The notes: generated from the letters alone by a model not told the origin. 64,000 nucleotides of DNA from Rheinheimera sp. UJ63 (GCF_021568285.1 NZ_JAKGTQ010000001.1:248001-312000); one strand, 5' to 3'; counted from the first letter of the stretch, positions 18,129 through 29,466 are shown. Program-made: numbers and translations.

Positions 18129-19022
18129 ATGGCTAAATTTCGTCTCTATCTAGAAGAAAACAATCGCTCACCACTGGCACAGTTATGGCGTGAGTTCTCT
18201 CGGCAACACAGCGCTTTGGTGGGGTTAACACTCTTTGCCAGTTTTTTACTCTTCAGTGTTATTGCGCCCTTTATCACCCCGCATGATCCGTATTTTCAAG
18301 CCGATAATTTATTACTACTGCCGCCGTCTTGGGCCCCTGACGGCTTAGTGCAATACCCGTTTGGTACCGACGACTTGGGACGCGATCTGCTTTCTAGAAT
18401 GCTCAAAGGCACTACCTACACTTTTGGTTTAGCCTTAGTGACGGTATTAGCCAGCTTAATGGCCGGTTTAGCATTAGGCGCATTAGCCGGTATGAGCCGT
18501 GGTGTTAAATCCAGCTTCTTTAATCACTTACTCGATTTGGTTTTAACGATTCCCTCATTATTGCTGGCGATTATTATCGTCGCAATTCTAGGCCCTGGTT
18601 TAGCTAACACCGCTTGGGCCATTATTTTGGCGCTCTTACCACAATTTGTGCATGGCATTCGTAATGCCATTGCCGATCAGTTAAAGCGCGATTATGTTAC
18701 CGCCTACCGCTTAGATGGTGCGAATAACTGGCAGGTGTTAACCCGTGTGGTGATCCCAAATATCTGGGAAAAAATTACGGTCATGAGCAGCATGGCCTTA
18801 TCCACGGCGATCTTAGATATCGCGGCGCTGGGCTTTTTAGGCTTGGGAGCACAGGCCCCTACCGCGGAATGGGGGGCGATGATCAGTGATTCTATGGATC
18901 TGATCTACGTGGCCCCCGCCAGCGTGGCAGTGCCCGGCTTACTGATTTTCGCGGCGGTATTATCCGTTAATTTATTAGGTGATGGTTTAAAAGTGGCTAT
19001 TCAAAAACGGCGGGAAAGCTAA
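18129..19022 (+). CDS. sapC: peptide ABC transporter permease SapC
   Basis: 297 residues of the DppC-type family. The N-terminal OppC-like helix (ALVGLTLFASFLLFSVIAPF) and the motif YPFGTDDLGRDLLSRML are followed by five further membrane segments and the EAA loop (DYVTAYRLDGANNWQVL). It pairs with SapB. It lies one base after sapB and its last base is the first base of sapD (TAATG). Confidence 0.9.
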   Translation: MAKFRLYLEENNRSPLAQLWREFSRQHSALVGLTLFASFLLFSVIAPFITPHDPYFQADNLLLLPPSWAPDGLVQYPFGTDDLGRDLLSRMLKGTTYTFGLALVTVLASLMAGLALGALAGMSRGVKSSFFNHLLDLVLTIPSLLLAIIIVAILGPGLANTAWAIILALLPQFVHGIRNAIADQLKRDYVTAYRLDGANNWQVLTRVVIPNIWEKITVMSSMALSTAILDIAALGFLGLGAQAPTAEWGAMISDSMDLIYVAPASVAVPGLLIFAAVLSVNLLGDGLKVAIQKRRES

Positions 19023-20017
19023 TGTTGCTGCTGGATATTAAAAACCTGACTATCGAACTAGAAACCCCTGAAGGGCTGATCCGCGCCGTCGATCGCGTGA
19101 GCCTCAGTTTACGCGAAGGTGAAACACGGGGCTTAGTGGGTGAATCGGGCTCAGGCAAAAGCTTGATAGCCAAAGCAATTGTCGGTGTACTCAATCGTCG
19201 CTGGCAAGTTACCGCCGATCGCTTTAACTGGATGGGCCAAGATATGCTGCGGGTAACGGCTGAACAACGGCGGCAAATTATCGGTAGAGATATCGCGATG
19301 ATTTACCAAGAGCCCAGCCGCAGTTTGGATCCCACCGCCGAAATTGGTGAGCAACTTGAAGAAGCCATCCCCAGCCACCTGCTGACCGGTAGCTGGTGGC
19401 AAAAACCTTTTTTGCGGCGCAAAAGAGCCATTGCCTTGCTGCACAAAGTGGGGATCCGCGATCATAAAAGCATTATGCAAAGCTATCCCTATCAGTTATC
19501 AGAGGGGATTTGCCAAAAAGTGATGATTGCCATGGCCATCGCGAAAAACCCCAAACTGCTTATTGCCGATGAGCCCACCACCGCTTTAGAAAGTACGACC
19601 CAAGCGCAGCTGTTTCGTTTGCTGGCCAGCTTTAACCAATTAAAAGGCATGGCGGTATTGTTAATCAGCCACGAACTGGAGAGTGTCGCGCGTTACACCC
19701 AACATATTAGTGTGCTGTATTGTGGACAATTAGTAGAAAGCGGCGAAACCAGCCAAATTCTCAAGCACCCGTTTCATCCCTACACTAATGCCCTGATTAA
19801 AAGCGTACCTGAGTTTCAGAGTAACCTAGCCCCCAAAACCCCTCTGTATGCATTACCGGGCAGTATTCCAACCTTACAACATGTGCCGATTGGTTGTCGC
19901 TTAGGGCCACGTTGCCCAAATGCTCGCAAAGAGTGTGTAAAAACACCGGTGCTAGAACGGCTACAAAATCATTATTACAGTTGCCACTTCCCTCTGAAAA
20001 AGCGAGATGAATCATGA
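19022..20017 (+). CDS. sapD: peptide ABC transporter ATPase SapD
   Basis: 331 residues. Walker A GESGSGKS, Walker B LLIADEPTTALE and the oligopeptide-transporter C-terminal domain with cysteines (CRLGPRCPNARKEC) are present. The ABC signature reads LSEGICQK instead of LSGGQ; SapD of E. coli is similarly deviant, so this is a family trait rather than damage. In E. coli SapD also supports Trk potassium uptake. It overlaps sapF by four bases. Confidence 0.91.
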   Translation: MLLLDIKNLTIELETPEGLIRAVDRVSLSLREGETRGLVGESGSGKSLIAKAIVGVLNRRWQVTADRFNWMGQDMLRVTAEQRRQIIGRDIAMIYQEPSRSLDPTAEIGEQLEEAIPSHLLTGSWWQKPFLRRKRAIALLHKVGIRDHKSIMQSYPYQLSEGICQKVMIAMAIAKNPKLLIADEPTTALESTTQAQLFRLLASFNQLKGMAVLLISHELESVARYTQHISVLYCGQLVESGETSQILKHPFHPYTNALIKSVPEFQSNLAPKTPLYALPGSIPTLQHVPIGCRLGPRCPNARKECVKTPVLERLQNHYYSCHFPLKKRDES

Positions 20018-20775
20018 GCGCCTTACTCGAGGTGGAACAGCTTAGCAAATGCTACTTTAAACAGCGTGGGCTAAACCGTAAAAAAATTATTGCCTTACAA
20101 GATGTCAGCTTTAGCTTAGACACCGGAAAAACCTTGGCAATTATCGGGGAAACCGGTTCAGGTAAAAGCACCTTGGCCAAGTTGTTAGTGGGCATCGAAA
20201 AACCCGATAGCGGCATTATTCGCCTGTCAGGACAGCAAGTCGATATTACTAACTATAAAAAGTATAACCACGTTATCCGGTTTATCTTTCAAGATGCTGG
20301 CCACTCACTTAATCCGCTACAAAAAGTCGGGCAAATGTTAGAAGACGTACTGCGCTTTAGTACCATTTTAGATACTGAGCAACGCCGTGTAAAAATCCGT
20401 AGCACCCTTCGCACCTTGGGTTTATTGGATGAACATGCAGAGTACTACCCGCATATGTTCTCTGGGGGGCAATTACAACGGGTCGCGCTGGCACGAGCCT
20501 TAATTCTCGATCCCAAGCTGCTGATCTTAGATGAAGCCTTAACCGCACTGGATCCTTCTTTACGCGCCCAAATTGTTAACCTGCTGCTAGAGCTACAGCA
20601 AAAAAATGGCTTGGCGTATTTATTAATTACCAATAACTTACGTTTGGTACGTCATATTAGTGATGAGATGCTGGTGTTACATGAAGGACAAATGGTCGAT
20701 GTGGGTAATACCACCGCGGTGTTCAATAACCCCGTACATGACTATACCAAGCGTTTAATTAAAAGTAGCGCCTAA
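20014..20775 (+). CDS. sapF: peptide ABC transporter ATPase SapF
   Basis: 253 residues with Walker A GETGSGKST, a normal signature FSGGQLQRVALARAL, and Walker B LLILDEALTALD. It is the second ATPase of the Sap importer and completes the order sapABCDF. The operon ends at a terminator about 45 bp downstream. Confidence 0.91.
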   Translation: MSALLEVEQLSKCYFKQRGLNRKKIIALQDVSFSLDTGKTLAIIGETGSGKSTLAKLLVGIEKPDSGIIRLSGQQVDITNYKKYNHVIRFIFQDAGHSLNPLQKVGQMLEDVLRFSTILDTEQRRVKIRSTLRTLGLLDEHAEYYPHMFSGGQLQRVALARALILDPKLLILDEALTALDPSLRAQIVNLLLELQQKNGLAYLLITNNLRLVRHISDEMLVLHEGQMVDVGNTTAVFNNPVHDYTKRLIKSSA

Positions 20776-20820
20776 CACCGAAGAAAAACGCTGCTAGCAC
20801 AGCCTGTGCTCAAATGAATA

Positions 20821-20846
20821 AAAAAGGGAGCCGTTGGCTCCCTTTT
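20821..20846. terminator. terminator between sapF and ppiD (probably bidirectional)
   Basis: AAAAAGGGAGCC / GGCTCCCTTTT with loop GTT, flanked by A and T runs, lies between two convergent genes. Confidence 0.85.
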
Positions 20847-20879
20847 CAGTGTTTTGGCGTTAACGCCGTTTCAATGCGC

Positions 20880-22787
20880 TTACAACTGCTCACTCAAATC
20901 AGTCGTGCGTAATTGACGCGTGATCTTAGCGTCAGCTTTTAAAGTGGCAATTAGCGCTTGATAATGCAGCTCTGCTTGCTGACGTGCAATCGCTTCTAAC
21001 TGGCTGGTATCTGGCACACTGCTAATATTGGCAGGGGTAACCGCATCCACCGCCACTAATACCACATCACCGTTACTTAACTGCACCGAGTCAATACTGG
21101 CTTGATCGTTAGTAGGTCTTGGCATAGCAAACGCTTTACTGCGTACCTCTGTTTCTAAACTACCACCAAACCGCGGCGTGGCAGCACTATCAACGATGCT
21201 CGCCTCTGCTTTACTCGCCATCGCGGCTAAATCGCCACCTGCGGCGACGAGCTCTGCCGCATAGGCAGCAGCTTGTTTGGCCATTTCAGCTTGTTGTACT
21301 GCGTTTTGTACTTCAGCGCGCACTTCATTTAAACCTAAGGTACGTGCCGGTACATGTTCTTTAACGCGCATCACCACAACATGCTCGCGAGCAATTTCTA
21401 ACACATCGCTGTTTAAGCCTTCGGCAATGAAGTTCAAATCAAATAACCGATTCAAAATAGCCGGTTGTGATAAGGGCTCTGCCGCATTAGCGCGCTCAAA
21501 TAAGCCGGTAGTTTTAACTTGTAAACCAACCACATCAGCGGCTTCTTCTAAGTTGTCAGGCTGCTCAAACGAGACTTGTGCTAAACGCTGTTGCAGATCA
21601 TAAAATAAGGCCGTGGCTTGCTCCGCTTTTAACGTTGTCGCAATTTCTGCAGCAACCTCAGCTAAAGGTTTAGTCACTGCCGGCTCAAGCGTGGCTAACT
21701 TGATAATATGATAACCATATTCACTTTTCACTACGCCAGATAATTGGCCTAGTTCTGTTAGCGCAAAAGCGGCTTCTTCGAACACAGGGTCCATTTGACC
21801 GGCCACCAACTCACCTAAATTACCGCCATTTTCGGCAGAGAAGGTATCGGCAGAACGGGTTTTTGCTAACTCAGCAAAATCTGCACCTTGTTGTAATTCC
21901 GCTAATAAGGCAGCAGCTTGTGCAGCAATAGCGGCATCTTCACTTTCGCTTTCCAGCATAATGTGGGCAAATTCACGCTTTTCTTCGGTGCCATAGCGCG
22001 CAGCGTTAGCTTGATAGTAATCAGCCACTTGCTGCTCAGTCACTTCGATGTCTTCCGCTAACTTGGCCGCTGACAATTCTACATATTCAGCAGAGATTTG
22101 CTCAGGCGTCATAAAACGGCTGATATTTTGCTGATAGTACTCTTGCAGCATATCGTCGCTGACACTAACTTGCTCAGCAAAACGCTCAGCAGTTACCGTG
22201 AAATAACGGATGTCACGTGTTTGCTGTTGTAACGACAGCAATAAATTAATTTCGGCAGGTAAACCAAATTCACTGCCCACTAAGCCTTGCATCAGTTGGG
22301 TTGTGGCTAAACCTTCGCGAACCATTTCGCGGAAGTCAGCAGGTTGATAACCGGCTTGGCGTAATAACGCGATAAAGCGATCTTGATTAAACACGCCATC
22401 AACTTGGAATTCTGGTAGGCCAGTAACGGTTTCACGTACTTGATCATCACCTACCCGCAAACCCAACTTACGGGCAAATTGCTTTTGTAAGGTTTCGTCA
22501 ATTAAACGTTCTAACACTTCATTACGAAAGTTAGCCATATACGCAGGATCGGCGGCTAACATATCGTACATTTCACCAAACTGCTGTTGCATACGAGCAC
22601 GTTCATTTTGTAATGCTTGCTCATACTGCACCTGACTAATGTCATCGCCATTAACCACGGCAACAACCGCATCACGTGGCGTACTTAGGTAACCACCAAC
22701 CCCGGCCAGGGCGAATGTCAGGATAACCAAGCCCAAAATGATTTTGGCGGTCAATCCCTGCGAGCCTTCTCTGATTCGTTCTAACAT
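20880..22787 (-). CDS. ppiD: periplasmic folding chaperone PpiD
   Basis: 635 residues from the ATG at 22785-22787 (MLERIREGSQGLTAKI); a longer frame would run into the hupB terminator. A single N-terminal membrane anchor (IILGLVILTFALAGVGGYL) is followed by a SurA-like N-terminal region and one parvulin domain (about 245-345, with EFAHIML, GGNLGELVAGQMDPVFEEAAFAL and SEYGYHIIKL). PpiD sits at the SecYEG translocon and helps newly exported proteins fold. It follows hupB, the usual order. Confidence 0.93.
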   Translation of the reverse strand: MLERIREGSQGLTAKIILGLVILTFALAGVGGYLSTPRDAVVAVVNGDDISQVQYEQALQNERARMQQQFGEMYDMLAADPAYMANFRNEVLERLIDETLQKQFARKLGLRVGDDQVRETVTGLPEFQVDGVFNQDRFIALLRQAGYQPADFREMVREGLATTQLMQGLVGSEFGLPAEINLLLSLQQQTRDIRYFTVTAERFAEQVSVSDDMLQEYYQQNISRFMTPEQISAEYVELSAAKLAEDIEVTEQQVADYYQANAARYGTEEKREFAHIMLESESEDAAIAAQAAALLAELQQGADFAELAKTRSADTFSAENGGNLGELVAGQMDPVFEEAAFALTELGQLSGVVKSEYGYHIIKLATLEPAVTKPLAEVAAEIATTLKAEQATALFYDLQQRLAQVSFEQPDNLEEAADVVGLQVKTTGLFERANAAEPLSQPAILNRLFDLNFIAEGLNSDVLEIAREHVVVMRVKEHVPARTLGLNEVRAEVQNAVQQAEMAKQAAAYAAELVAAGGDLAAMASKAEASIVDSAATPRFGGSLETEVRSKAFAMPRPTNDQASIDSVQLSNGDVVLVAVDAVTPANISSVPDTSQLEAIARQQAELHYQALIATLKADAKITRQLRTTDLSEQL

Positions 22788-22830
22788 CTTTGCTCTTTCT
22801 CTGTTATCGGTGACACAAAAGTTTGTGCTA

Positions 22831-22866
22831 AAAAAAAAGCGCATCTTAACAGATGCGCCTTTTTTA
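22831..22866 (-). terminator. terminator of hupB
   Basis: GCGCATCT / AGATGCGC with loop TAAC, flanked by eight A on one side and six T on the other, lies about 60 bp after the hupB stop and just upstream of ppiD. It could work in both directions. Confidence 0.85.
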
Positions 22867-22927
22867 TAGAAGCCTTGGCATTGTCTGCGGGCTTAAGGAC
22901 CCTCCCGGCGCGCCGGGCAGAATACTG

Positions 22928-23200
22928 TTAGTTTACTGCGTCTTTTAACGCTTTACCTGGCTTAAATGAAGGAATCTTCGCAGAAGCGATTTGAATAGTA
23001 GCACCAGTTTGTGGGTTACGGCCAGTACGGGCAGCACGCTCGCGTACAGTGTAAGTGCCAAAACCAACTAAAGCTACAGAATCGCCTTCCTTAAGAGCTT
23101 CGGTAACAGCGTCGATGAACGCGTCTAAAGCACGACCTGCTGCGGCCTTAGAAATGTCTGCATTCGCAGCAATTTTGTCGATAAGTTGAGACTTGTTCAC
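22928..23200 (-). CDS. hupB: DNA-binding protein HU-beta
   Basis: 90 residues, the standard HU length: [42 protein letters not shown] with the DNA-contact arm, and [14 protein letters not shown]. It is a nucleoid-shaping histone-like protein. It lies 210 bp downstream of lon, the arrangement found in E. coli, and ends at a strong terminator. Confidence 0.97.
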   Translation of the reverse strand: MNKSQLIDKIAANADISKAAAGRALDAFIDAVTEALKEGDSVALVGFGTYTVRERAARTGRNPQTGATIQIASAKIPSFKPGKALKDAVN

Positions 23201-23340
23201 AATATCATCCCCTTCAATTGTTATTATTTTCTACAACGTCAAGCTATTAGTTTTTAGAAGTTGCCCGCTTGTTATAACAAGCAACGACTTTGCTTGCAAG
23301 CAGCAGAAACGAGAAAACTAATAATTTTGGCTTTGACCGC

Positions 23341-23361
23341 AGCCCTTGCTACACAAGGGCT
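23341..23361. other. hairpin between lon and hupB
   Basis: AGCCCTTG and CAAGGGCT pair around a CTACA loop, about 50 bp after the lon stop. No T-run follows on the minus strand, so it may only weakly terminate lon or mark its mRNA end. Confidence 0.4.
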
Positions 23362-23410
23362 TGGCCGAAACTGACCATAACTTAGCACAGCCTACGATAA
23401 TAAAAAGCCC

Positions 23411-25807
23411 CTAAACCGGATTTTTTTCGGTTTTTTTGCTTTTTGCAGCTGTTTTTGGTGAATTAACCGGCGTCACACGGGCAATTGGCTCTTGTAAGGC
23501 CAGTTCTAGCACTTCTTCAATCCATTTCACCGGCTTAATTTCTAAGGCACCTTTAACATTTTCTGGGATTTCTTTTAAATCACGAATGTTATCATGCGGA
23601 ATTAATACGCGTTTTATACCACCACGGTGTGCAGCCAACAGTTTCTCTTTCAAGCCACCAATGGGTAATACTTCACCGCGCAAGGTGATCTCACCCGTCA
23701 TCGCGACATCTGCTCGCACCGGATTACCGGTTAAGCCCGACACTAACGCCGTGACCATCGCAATACCGGCACTTGGGCCATCTTTAGGCGTCGCACCTTC
23801 GGGTACGTGAACGTGAATGTCCCGTTTCTCATAAAAGTCTTCGTTAATCCGCAGCGCTTCTGCACGGCTACGTACCACCGTCATCGCTGCTTGGATCGAT
23901 TCTTTCATTACATCGCCAAGCGAACCGGTGTAGGTTAATTTACCTTTACCGACCACGGCTGCCGCTTCAATCGTTAGTAAATCACCCCCGACTTCTGTCC
24001 AGGCTAAACCGGTAACCTGGCCAATGCGGTTGCTGTCTTCTGCTTTACCATAATCAAAGCGATGCACACCAAGAAACTCTTCCAAGTTAGCGTCGTTAAT
24101 CAGCACGGTTTTCAACTCTTTGTTTAAAAGAATTTGTTTTACCGCTTTGCGACATAGCTTCGATAATTCGCGCTCTAAGCTTCGCACACCGGCTTCACGG
24201 GTGTAATAACGAATAATGCCAATGACTGCACTGTCTTCAATCACCACTTCAGTGGGTTTTAAACCATTACGGCTAATTTGCTTGTTGATTAAATGCTGAC
24301 GGGCAATGTTCAGTTTTTCGTCTTCGGTATAACCCGATAAGCGAATCACTTCCATCCGATCTAATAACGCGGCGGGAATGTTTAAGCTATTCGAGGTGGC
24401 AAAGAACATGACATCTGACAGGTCATAATCCACTTCTAAGTAGTGATCACTAAAAGTGGCATTTTGTTCAGGATCTAATACCTCTAATAACGCTGCAGCC
24501 GGATCGCCACGGAAATCCGAAGCCATCTTGTCAATTTCATCCAATAGGAATAATGGGTTACGTACACCCACTTTTGCCATTTTCTGAATGATTTTGCCTG
24601 GCATAGAGCCGATATAGGTTCTGCGGTGCCCTCGGATCTCGGCTTCATCACGCACGCCACCAAGTGCCATACGCACGTACTTACGGCCAGTAGCTTTTGC
24701 CACCGATTGCCCCAGCGAGGTTTTACCCACGCCCGGTGGGCCAACCAGACATAAGATCGGGCCTTTCAGTTTATTCACGCGCTGCTGCACCGCCAAATAC
24801 TCAATGATGCGCTCTTTAACCTTATCTAAACCATAGTGGTCAGCATTGAGAATTTGCTCAGCAATGGCTAAGTTTTTCTTCACTTTAGACCGCGCTTGCC
24901 ACGGCACCTGCGTTAACCATTCAATATAGCTGCGCACCACCGTTGCTTCGGCTGACATCGGTGACATCATCTTCAGCTTTTGCAGTTCAGCTTTGGCTTT
25001 GGTTTCGGCTTCAGCGGGCATTTTCGCTTCAGTAATTTTTTTCGCTAAAGCTTCAAATTCATCCGGCGCATCTTCTAGCTCACCCAATTCGCGTTGGATC
25101 GCTTTCATTTGCTCGTTCAGGTAATACTCGCGCTGGCTTTTCTCCATTTGCTTTTTTACCCGGCTACGAATACGCCGTTCAACTTGCAAAATGTCGATTT
25201 CACTTTCCATCATCGCCATCAAATACTCGATGCGCTCTGTGACATTGGTCAGCTCTAAAACTTTTTGCTTATCATCCACTTTTAGTGGCATATGCGCCGC
25301 CATGGTGTCAGCCAAACGGGCTGCATCATCAATACCGCTTAAGGCGGTCAGCACTTCTGGCGGGATCTTTTTGTTCAGTTTGATATAACCTTCAAACTGA
25401 TTAATGGCCGAGCGTAAAAACACTTCTTGCTCGCGGCTATCGATGTCTTGTGTTACTACAGGATCGATAAAAGCAGCGAAGCTTTCTGTTGTTTCAGTAA
25501 ATTCAGCTAATTGCGCACGCTTGCCGCCTTCAACTAACACCTTTACGGTGCCATCAGGCAATTTTAGCAATTGTAAAATAGTGGCAATGGTACCGATGCG
25601 ATACAAATCACTTTCAGCCGGATCGTCCAAAGCGGCGTCTTTTTGTGCCACCAGGAAAATCTGCTTATCGTTTTCCATAGCAGCGTCTAAACATTTAATG
25701 GATTTCGCCCGGCCGACAAAAAGTGGGATTACCATATGCGGATAAACAACAACGTCCCGCAACGCCAGTACCGGCATGTGCAAACGTTCTGAATGTTCTG
25801 TGGTCAT
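23411..25807 (-). CDS. lon: ATP-dependent protease Lon
   Basis: 798 residues: an N-terminal substrate-binding domain (1-300), AAA+ domain with Walker [10 protein letters not shown] and Walker [12 protein letters not shown], and protease domain with the Ser-Lys dyad in [15 protein letters not shown]. It degrades misfolded and regulatory proteins in the cytoplasm. The lysine-rich tail ([14 protein letters not shown]) is slightly longer than in E. coli Lon. It is preceded by a heat-shock-type promoter and by the clpX terminator, so it forms its own stress-inducible unit. Confidence 0.98.
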   Translation of the reverse strand: MTTEHSERLHMPVLALRDVVVYPHMVIPLFVGRAKSIKCLDAAMENDKQIFLVAQKDAALDDPAESDLYRIGTIATILQLLKLPDGTVKVLVEGGKRAQLAEFTETTESFAAFIDPVVTQDIDSREQEVFLRSAINQFEGYIKLNKKIPPEVLTALSGIDDAARLADTMAAHMPLKVDDKQKVLELTNVTERIEYLMAMMESEIDILQVERRIRSRVKKQMEKSQREYYLNEQMKAIQRELGELEDAPDEFEALAKKITEAKMPAEAETKAKAELQKLKMMSPMSAEATVVRSYIEWLTQVPWQARSKVKKNLAIAEQILNADHYGLDKVKERIIEYLAVQQRVNKLKGPILCLVGPPGVGKTSLGQSVAKATGRKYVRMALGGVRDEAEIRGHRRTYIGSMPGKIIQKMAKVGVRNPLFLLDEIDKMASDFRGDPAAALLEVLDPEQNATFSDHYLEVDYDLSDVMFFATSNSLNIPAALLDRMEVIRLSGYTEDEKLNIARQHLINKQISRNGLKPTEVVIEDSAVIGIIRYYTREAGVRSLERELSKLCRKAVKQILLNKELKTVLINDANLEEFLGVHRFDYGKAEDSNRIGQVTGLAWTEVGGDLLTIEAAAVVGKGKLTYTGSLGDVMKESIQAAMTVVRSRAEALRINEDFYEKRDIHVHVPEGATPKDGPSAGIAMVTALVSGLTGNPVRADVAMTGEITLRGEVLPIGGLKEKLLAAHRGGIKRVLIPHDNIRDLKEIPENVKGALEIKPVKWIEEVLELALQEPIARVTPVNSPKTAAKSKKTEKNPV

Positions 25808-25850
25808 TGATTTACTCTCGAATTAAATTACTGCAGGCGACAATAAATAG

Positions 25851-25878
25851 TATATGGGGACGGATCTACAAACTTCAA
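25851..25878 (-). promoter_or_regulatory. sigma-32 (heat-shock) promoter of lon
   Basis: On the minus strand TTGAAG is followed after 13 bases by CCCCATATA, close to the sigma-32 consensus CTTGAA-N13-15-CCCCATNT. It lies about 45 bp upstream of the lon ATG, directly after the clpX terminator. Confidence 0.8.
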
Positions 25879-25888
25879 TTCATCTGAT

Positions 25889-25916
25889 AAAAAAGGAGCT
25901 TTGCAGCTCCTTTTTT
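25889..25916 (-). terminator. terminator of clpX
   Basis: GGAGC / GCTCC flanked by AAAAAA and TTTTTT starts 3 bp after the clpX stop. The stem is extended by A-T pairs. Confidence 0.85.
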
Positions 25917-25918
25917 AT

Positions 25919-27199
25919 TTAGTGTGATTCAGCAACCGCCGGTTCGTTGTTCTCATAGATAAGTATGGGCTGACTCTCGCCTCGGATCACTGTTTCATCA
26001 ATGACCACTTTTGCCACATCCTGCATAGAGGGCAATTCATACATGGTATCAAGCAGAACACCTTCCACTATAGAACGTAAACCACGCGCACCGGTTTTGC
26101 GTTCCATGGCTTTTTGGGCAATGGCTTTTAAGGCATCGTCACGGAACTCTAATTCAACGTTTTCCATTTCGAATAATGCCGCGAATTGCTTGCTTAGTGC
26201 ATTTTTCGGTTGACTTAAAATTTGCACTAAAGCGTCAAGATCCAATTCCGTTAATGTTGCAACAACGGGTAAACGCCCGATAAATTCTGGGATCAGGCCA
26301 TATTTCACCAAATCTTCAGGTTCAACATCACGGAAGGATTCGCTCAGGCTACGGCTGCTTTCTTTGCTTTTAACTTCAGCACCGAAACCAATACCCGCAC
26401 CTTTGGCGCTACGTTGTTCAATCACTTTATCTAAACCGGCAAAAGCACCACCACAGATAAATAAGATTTTAGAGGTATCTACCTGTAAAAATTCTTGTTG
26501 TGGATGTTTGCGCCCGCCTTGTGGCGGCACAGAAGCAACAGTACCTTCAATCAGTTTCAGTAAGGCTTGCTGTACCCCTTCACCGGATACATCACGGGTG
26601 ATAGATGGGTTATCAGATTTACGCGATATTTTATCAATCTCATCAATATACACGATACCGCGCTGGGCTTTCTCAACGTCGTAATCACATTTTTGCAGCA
26701 GCTTTTGAATGATGTTTTCGACATCTTCACCGACATAACCGGCTTCGGTTAAGGTGGTGGCATCAGCCATGGTAAACGGCACATCGAGTAAACGCGCTAG
26801 CGTTTCAGCCAGTAACGTTTTACCACAACCGGTTGGGCCGATTAACAAGATATTACTTTTACCTAATTCAACGTCTTGTTTGTGCTGCGAGCTACGTAAG
26901 CGTTTGTAATGGTTGTATACCGCTACGGCTAACACTTTTTTCGCATGTTCTTGGCCGATAACGTAATCGTCTAAGTGTTGACGAATTTCACGAGGCGTCG
27001 GTAATTTTTCACCGTCGCGTTTAGGTGAGATATCTTTAATTTCTTCGCGAATGATATCGTTGCATAGGTCAACGCATTCATCACAAATATAGACTTGTGG
27101 CCCTGCGATCAACTTACGCACTTCATGCTGTGATTTGCCACAAAAAGAGCAATACAGTAATTTGCCGCTCTTGTCGCCGTCAGTGCGGTGATCAGACAT
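25919..27199 (-). CDS. clpX: ATP-dependent protease ATPase subunit ClpX
   Basis: 426 residues from the ATG at 27197-27199, with GAGG at proper spacing; the longer frame to 27250 is not conserved. The N-terminal C4 zinc finger (CSFCGK ... CDECVDLC), Walker A GPTGCGKT, pore loop GYVGED, Walker [11 protein letters not shown] and the ClpP-docking IGF loop (AGIGFGAEV) are all present. It unfolds substrates and feeds them to ClpP. It lies just after clpP in the same transcript. Confidence 0.97.
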   Translation of the reverse strand: MSDHRTDGDKSGKLLYCSFCGKSQHEVRKLIAGPQVYICDECVDLCNDIIREEIKDISPKRDGEKLPTPREIRQHLDDYVIGQEHAKKVLAVAVYNHYKRLRSSQHKQDVELGKSNILLIGPTGCGKTLLAETLARLLDVPFTMADATTLTEAGYVGEDVENIIQKLLQKCDYDVEKAQRGIVYIDEIDKISRKSDNPSITRDVSGEGVQQALLKLIEGTVASVPPQGGRKHPQQEFLQVDTSKILFICGGAFAGLDKVIEQRSAKGAGIGFGAEVKSKESSRSLSESFRDVEPEDLVKYGLIPEFIGRLPVVATLTELDLDALVQILSQPKNALSKQFAALFEMENVELEFRDDALKAIAQKAMERKTGARGLRSIVEGVLLDTMYELPSMQDVAKVVIDETVIRGESQPILIYENNEPAVAESH

Positions 27200-27250
27200 G
27201 TAACTACCTCTTTTTCCAATCAGCGGGCAAATACTGCCCGCATAATCCAA

Positions 27251-27874
27251 TTATTTAGCTTCTCTATTGGTCAATATGGAGTCGACTAAGCCATATTCCA
27301 AGGCTTGCTGTGCACTTAAGAAGTTATCGCGTTCAGTATCCTTACATACTTGCTCATAACTCTTACCACTGTGCTCAGCCATCAAGCGATTGAGTTTCTC
27401 TTTAATATACAGGATTTCCTTGGCATGGATCTCAAAATCTGTCGCTTGGCCTTGGAAGCCCCCTAATGGTTGGTGAATCATCACGCGAGCATTAGGTAAG
27501 CAATAACGTTTGCCCTTGGTACCACCGGATAGCAAGAACGCGCCCATACTGGCGGCTTGGCCAACACAAACGGTTGCGATATCGGGTTTGATATAACGCA
27601 TGGTATCGTAAATCGATAAACCGGCCGTGACTGAACCACCAGGTGAATTAATATAAATATAAATGTCTTTTTCTGGGTTTTCTGATTCAAGGAACAATAG
27701 CTGTGCCACAATCAGGTTAGCCATATGGTCTTCGACCTGACCAGTTAAAAATATAACCCGTTCTTTCAGCAAGCGGGAATAAATATCAAAAGAACGTTCG
27801 CCTTTAGCCGTTTGCTCGATAACGATAGGTACTAAGGCATTTACGATGTCATTCATGTCGCGAGACATTGGCAT
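27251..27874 (-). CDS. clpP: ATP-dependent Clp protease proteolytic subunit
   Basis: 207 residues if the ATG at 27872-27874 is used, equal to the E. coli length; GAGGG lies ten bases upstream. The catalytic triad is visible as Ser109 (GQAASMGAF), His134 (MIHQPLGG) and Asp183 (TERDNF). Two heptamers form the proteolytic chamber served by ClpX or ClpA. The first residues form the propeptide. It is 51 bp upstream of clpX. Confidence 0.96.
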   Translation of the reverse strand: MPMSRDMNDIVNALVPIVIEQTAKGERSFDIYSRLLKERVIFLTGQVEDHMANLIVAQLLFLESENPEKDIYIYINSPGGSVTAGLSIYDTMRYIKPDIATVCVGQAASMGAFLLSGGTKGKRYCLPNARVMIHQPLGGFQGQATDFEIHAKEILYIKEKLNRLMAEHSGKSYEQVCKDTERDNFLSAQQALEYGLVDSILTNREAK

Positions 27875-27936
27875 AATCTGGGATCCCTCTGCTGTAGCTG
27901 GGTAATACTGGCGAAAAGACGGTGCCTGAAAATAAA

Positions 27937-27962
27937 ATGGCCCGAACACGTGTCCGAGCCAT
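27937..27962 (-). terminator. terminator of tig
   Basis: A 13-pair stem covering all 26 bases, with two pairs that are G-U wobbles only when read as minus-strand RNA, is followed by TTTTATTTT. It lies about 30 bp after the tig stop. The wobble polarity supports the minus direction. Confidence 0.75.
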
Positions 27963-27991
27963 TAAAACCGCCATACGCTAAGAAGTCAATC

Positions 27992-29302
27992 TTAGTTAGC
28001 GGACTTTGGGTTCATAATCTCGTCAAAAGCGGCAGCTTGCTCAGTCACCTTAGCCGCAGCTAATACAACTTCGATTGCTTGCTCTTCTAACGCAACATTA
28101 CGCATGCTTTGCATCAGCTCTTTGTTAGTGGTGTAGTACTGTACCACTTCTGCTGGATCTTCGTAGGCCGAGGCCACGTTGTCGATCAGCTCTTGAACTT
28201 TAGCTTCATCCACTTTCAGTTGATTAGTCTTGATGATTTCACCTAATAACAGGCCTACTTTTACGCGGTCTTTTGCTTGTTCTTCAAACAATGACGCCGG
28301 TAATTCTGGCAACTGTTTTGGATCCATGTTTTGACCAAAACGCTGTAATGCTTGTTGACGTAATACATCAACTTCGCTAGCGATCAGAGACTTAGGCACT
28401 TCAACTTCGTTGTTCGCTAACAGGCCTTTGATCACTTGCTCTTTTACTTTGCCTTTAATGGATTGCTTCAGTTCGCGTTCCATGTTTTTCTTTACTTCAG
28501 CTTTTAATGCATCAACAGACGCATCGGCTAAACCGAATAAAGTGGCGAATTCGTCATTCAGCTCAGGTAATACCTGGCCTTCAACCTTCTTCACGGTAAC
28601 AGCAAAACTTGCCGCTTTACCTTTCAGGTTTTCAGCATGGTAATCTGCTGGGAAAGTCACTTCTAACGTGGTTTCTTCACCGGCTGCTTTACCGATCACG
28701 CCTTCTTCAAAGCCTGGGATCATGCGGCCTTGGCCTAATTCTAAAACGAAATCAGTCGCTTTACCGCCTTCGAATTCTTCGCCGTCAATTGAACCCACGA
28801 AATCCATGGTGACGCGATCGCCAGTAGCCGCGGCATCTGCTTTGTCTTCCCATTTCGCGTGTTGCTTGCGTAAAGTGTCTAACATGTTAGACAAATCCGC
28901 CTCGGTGATTTCAACAGTAGGCTTAGTCACTTCTACTTTATCTAAAGCCGCTACCGTGATTTCTGGATACACTTCAAAAATAGCCGTAAATGCTAAATCT
29001 TTGCCGCTTTCTAAGGCACCAGGTGCAAACTGTGGCGCACCGGCTGGCGTTAATTTGTTTTCTACAATAGCTTCGTAGAATGAACGTTGCATTTGCTCAG
29101 AAGCGACTTCTTGCAGCACAGCAGAACCGAAACGTTTCTGAATAATAGAAACGGGGGCTTTGCCCGGACGGAAACCATCGATACGCTGACGTTTAGCTAA
29201 TTCGCGTAAACGGCTCTTCACTTCTGAATCAATACTGGCAGCTGGCACGACGATATTTAAACGGCGCTCTAAACCTTGGGTGGTTTCAACAGAAACTTGC
29301 AT
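27992..29302 (-). CDS. tig: trigger factor
   Basis: 436 residues: the ribosome-binding domain with the signature [17 protein letters not shown], a central FKBP-type prolyl isomerase domain (about 160-245, [20 protein letters not shown]), and the helical C-terminal chaperone domain. It binds nascent chains at the ribosome exit tunnel. It heads the tig-clpP-clpX-lon-hupB-ppiD cluster. Confidence 0.97.
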   Translation of the reverse strand: MQVSVETTQGLERRLNIVVPAASIDSEVKSRLRELAKRQRIDGFRPGKAPVSIIQKRFGSAVLQEVASEQMQRSFYEAIVENKLTPAGAPQFAPGALESGKDLAFTAIFEVYPEITVAALDKVEVTKPTVEITEADLSNMLDTLRKQHAKWEDKADAAATGDRVTMDFVGSIDGEEFEGGKATDFVLELGQGRMIPGFEEGVIGKAAGEETTLEVTFPADYHAENLKGKAASFAVTVKKVEGQVLPELNDEFATLFGLADASVDALKAEVKKNMERELKQSIKGKVKEQVIKGLLANNEVEVPKSLIASEVDVLRQQALQRFGQNMDPKQLPELPASLFEEQAKDRVKVGLLLGEIIKTNQLKVDEAKVQELIDNVASAYEDPAEVVQYYTTNKELMQSMRNVALEEQAIEVVLAAAKVTEQAAAFDEIMNPKSAN

Positions 29303-29466
29303 CTCTTTACCTCAAATTCAATGTCAGGCGGCTCTGATACGCCTTACTGTGATGGCCGGGTGTCGACAAACTCAAGATGAACCTGACCTGTTATAAAAAT
29401 TAACGCGGCATTATAGCGAGCTATAACCCGCTAGTCGAGCCTTTAGATACGATGCTTTTTCAAGAC

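Noticed and set aside
19022..20017. Degenerate ABC signature in SapD taken as gene damage
   Set aside because: SapD of E. coli has a similarly altered signature, while the Walker motifs are intact. It is a family property.
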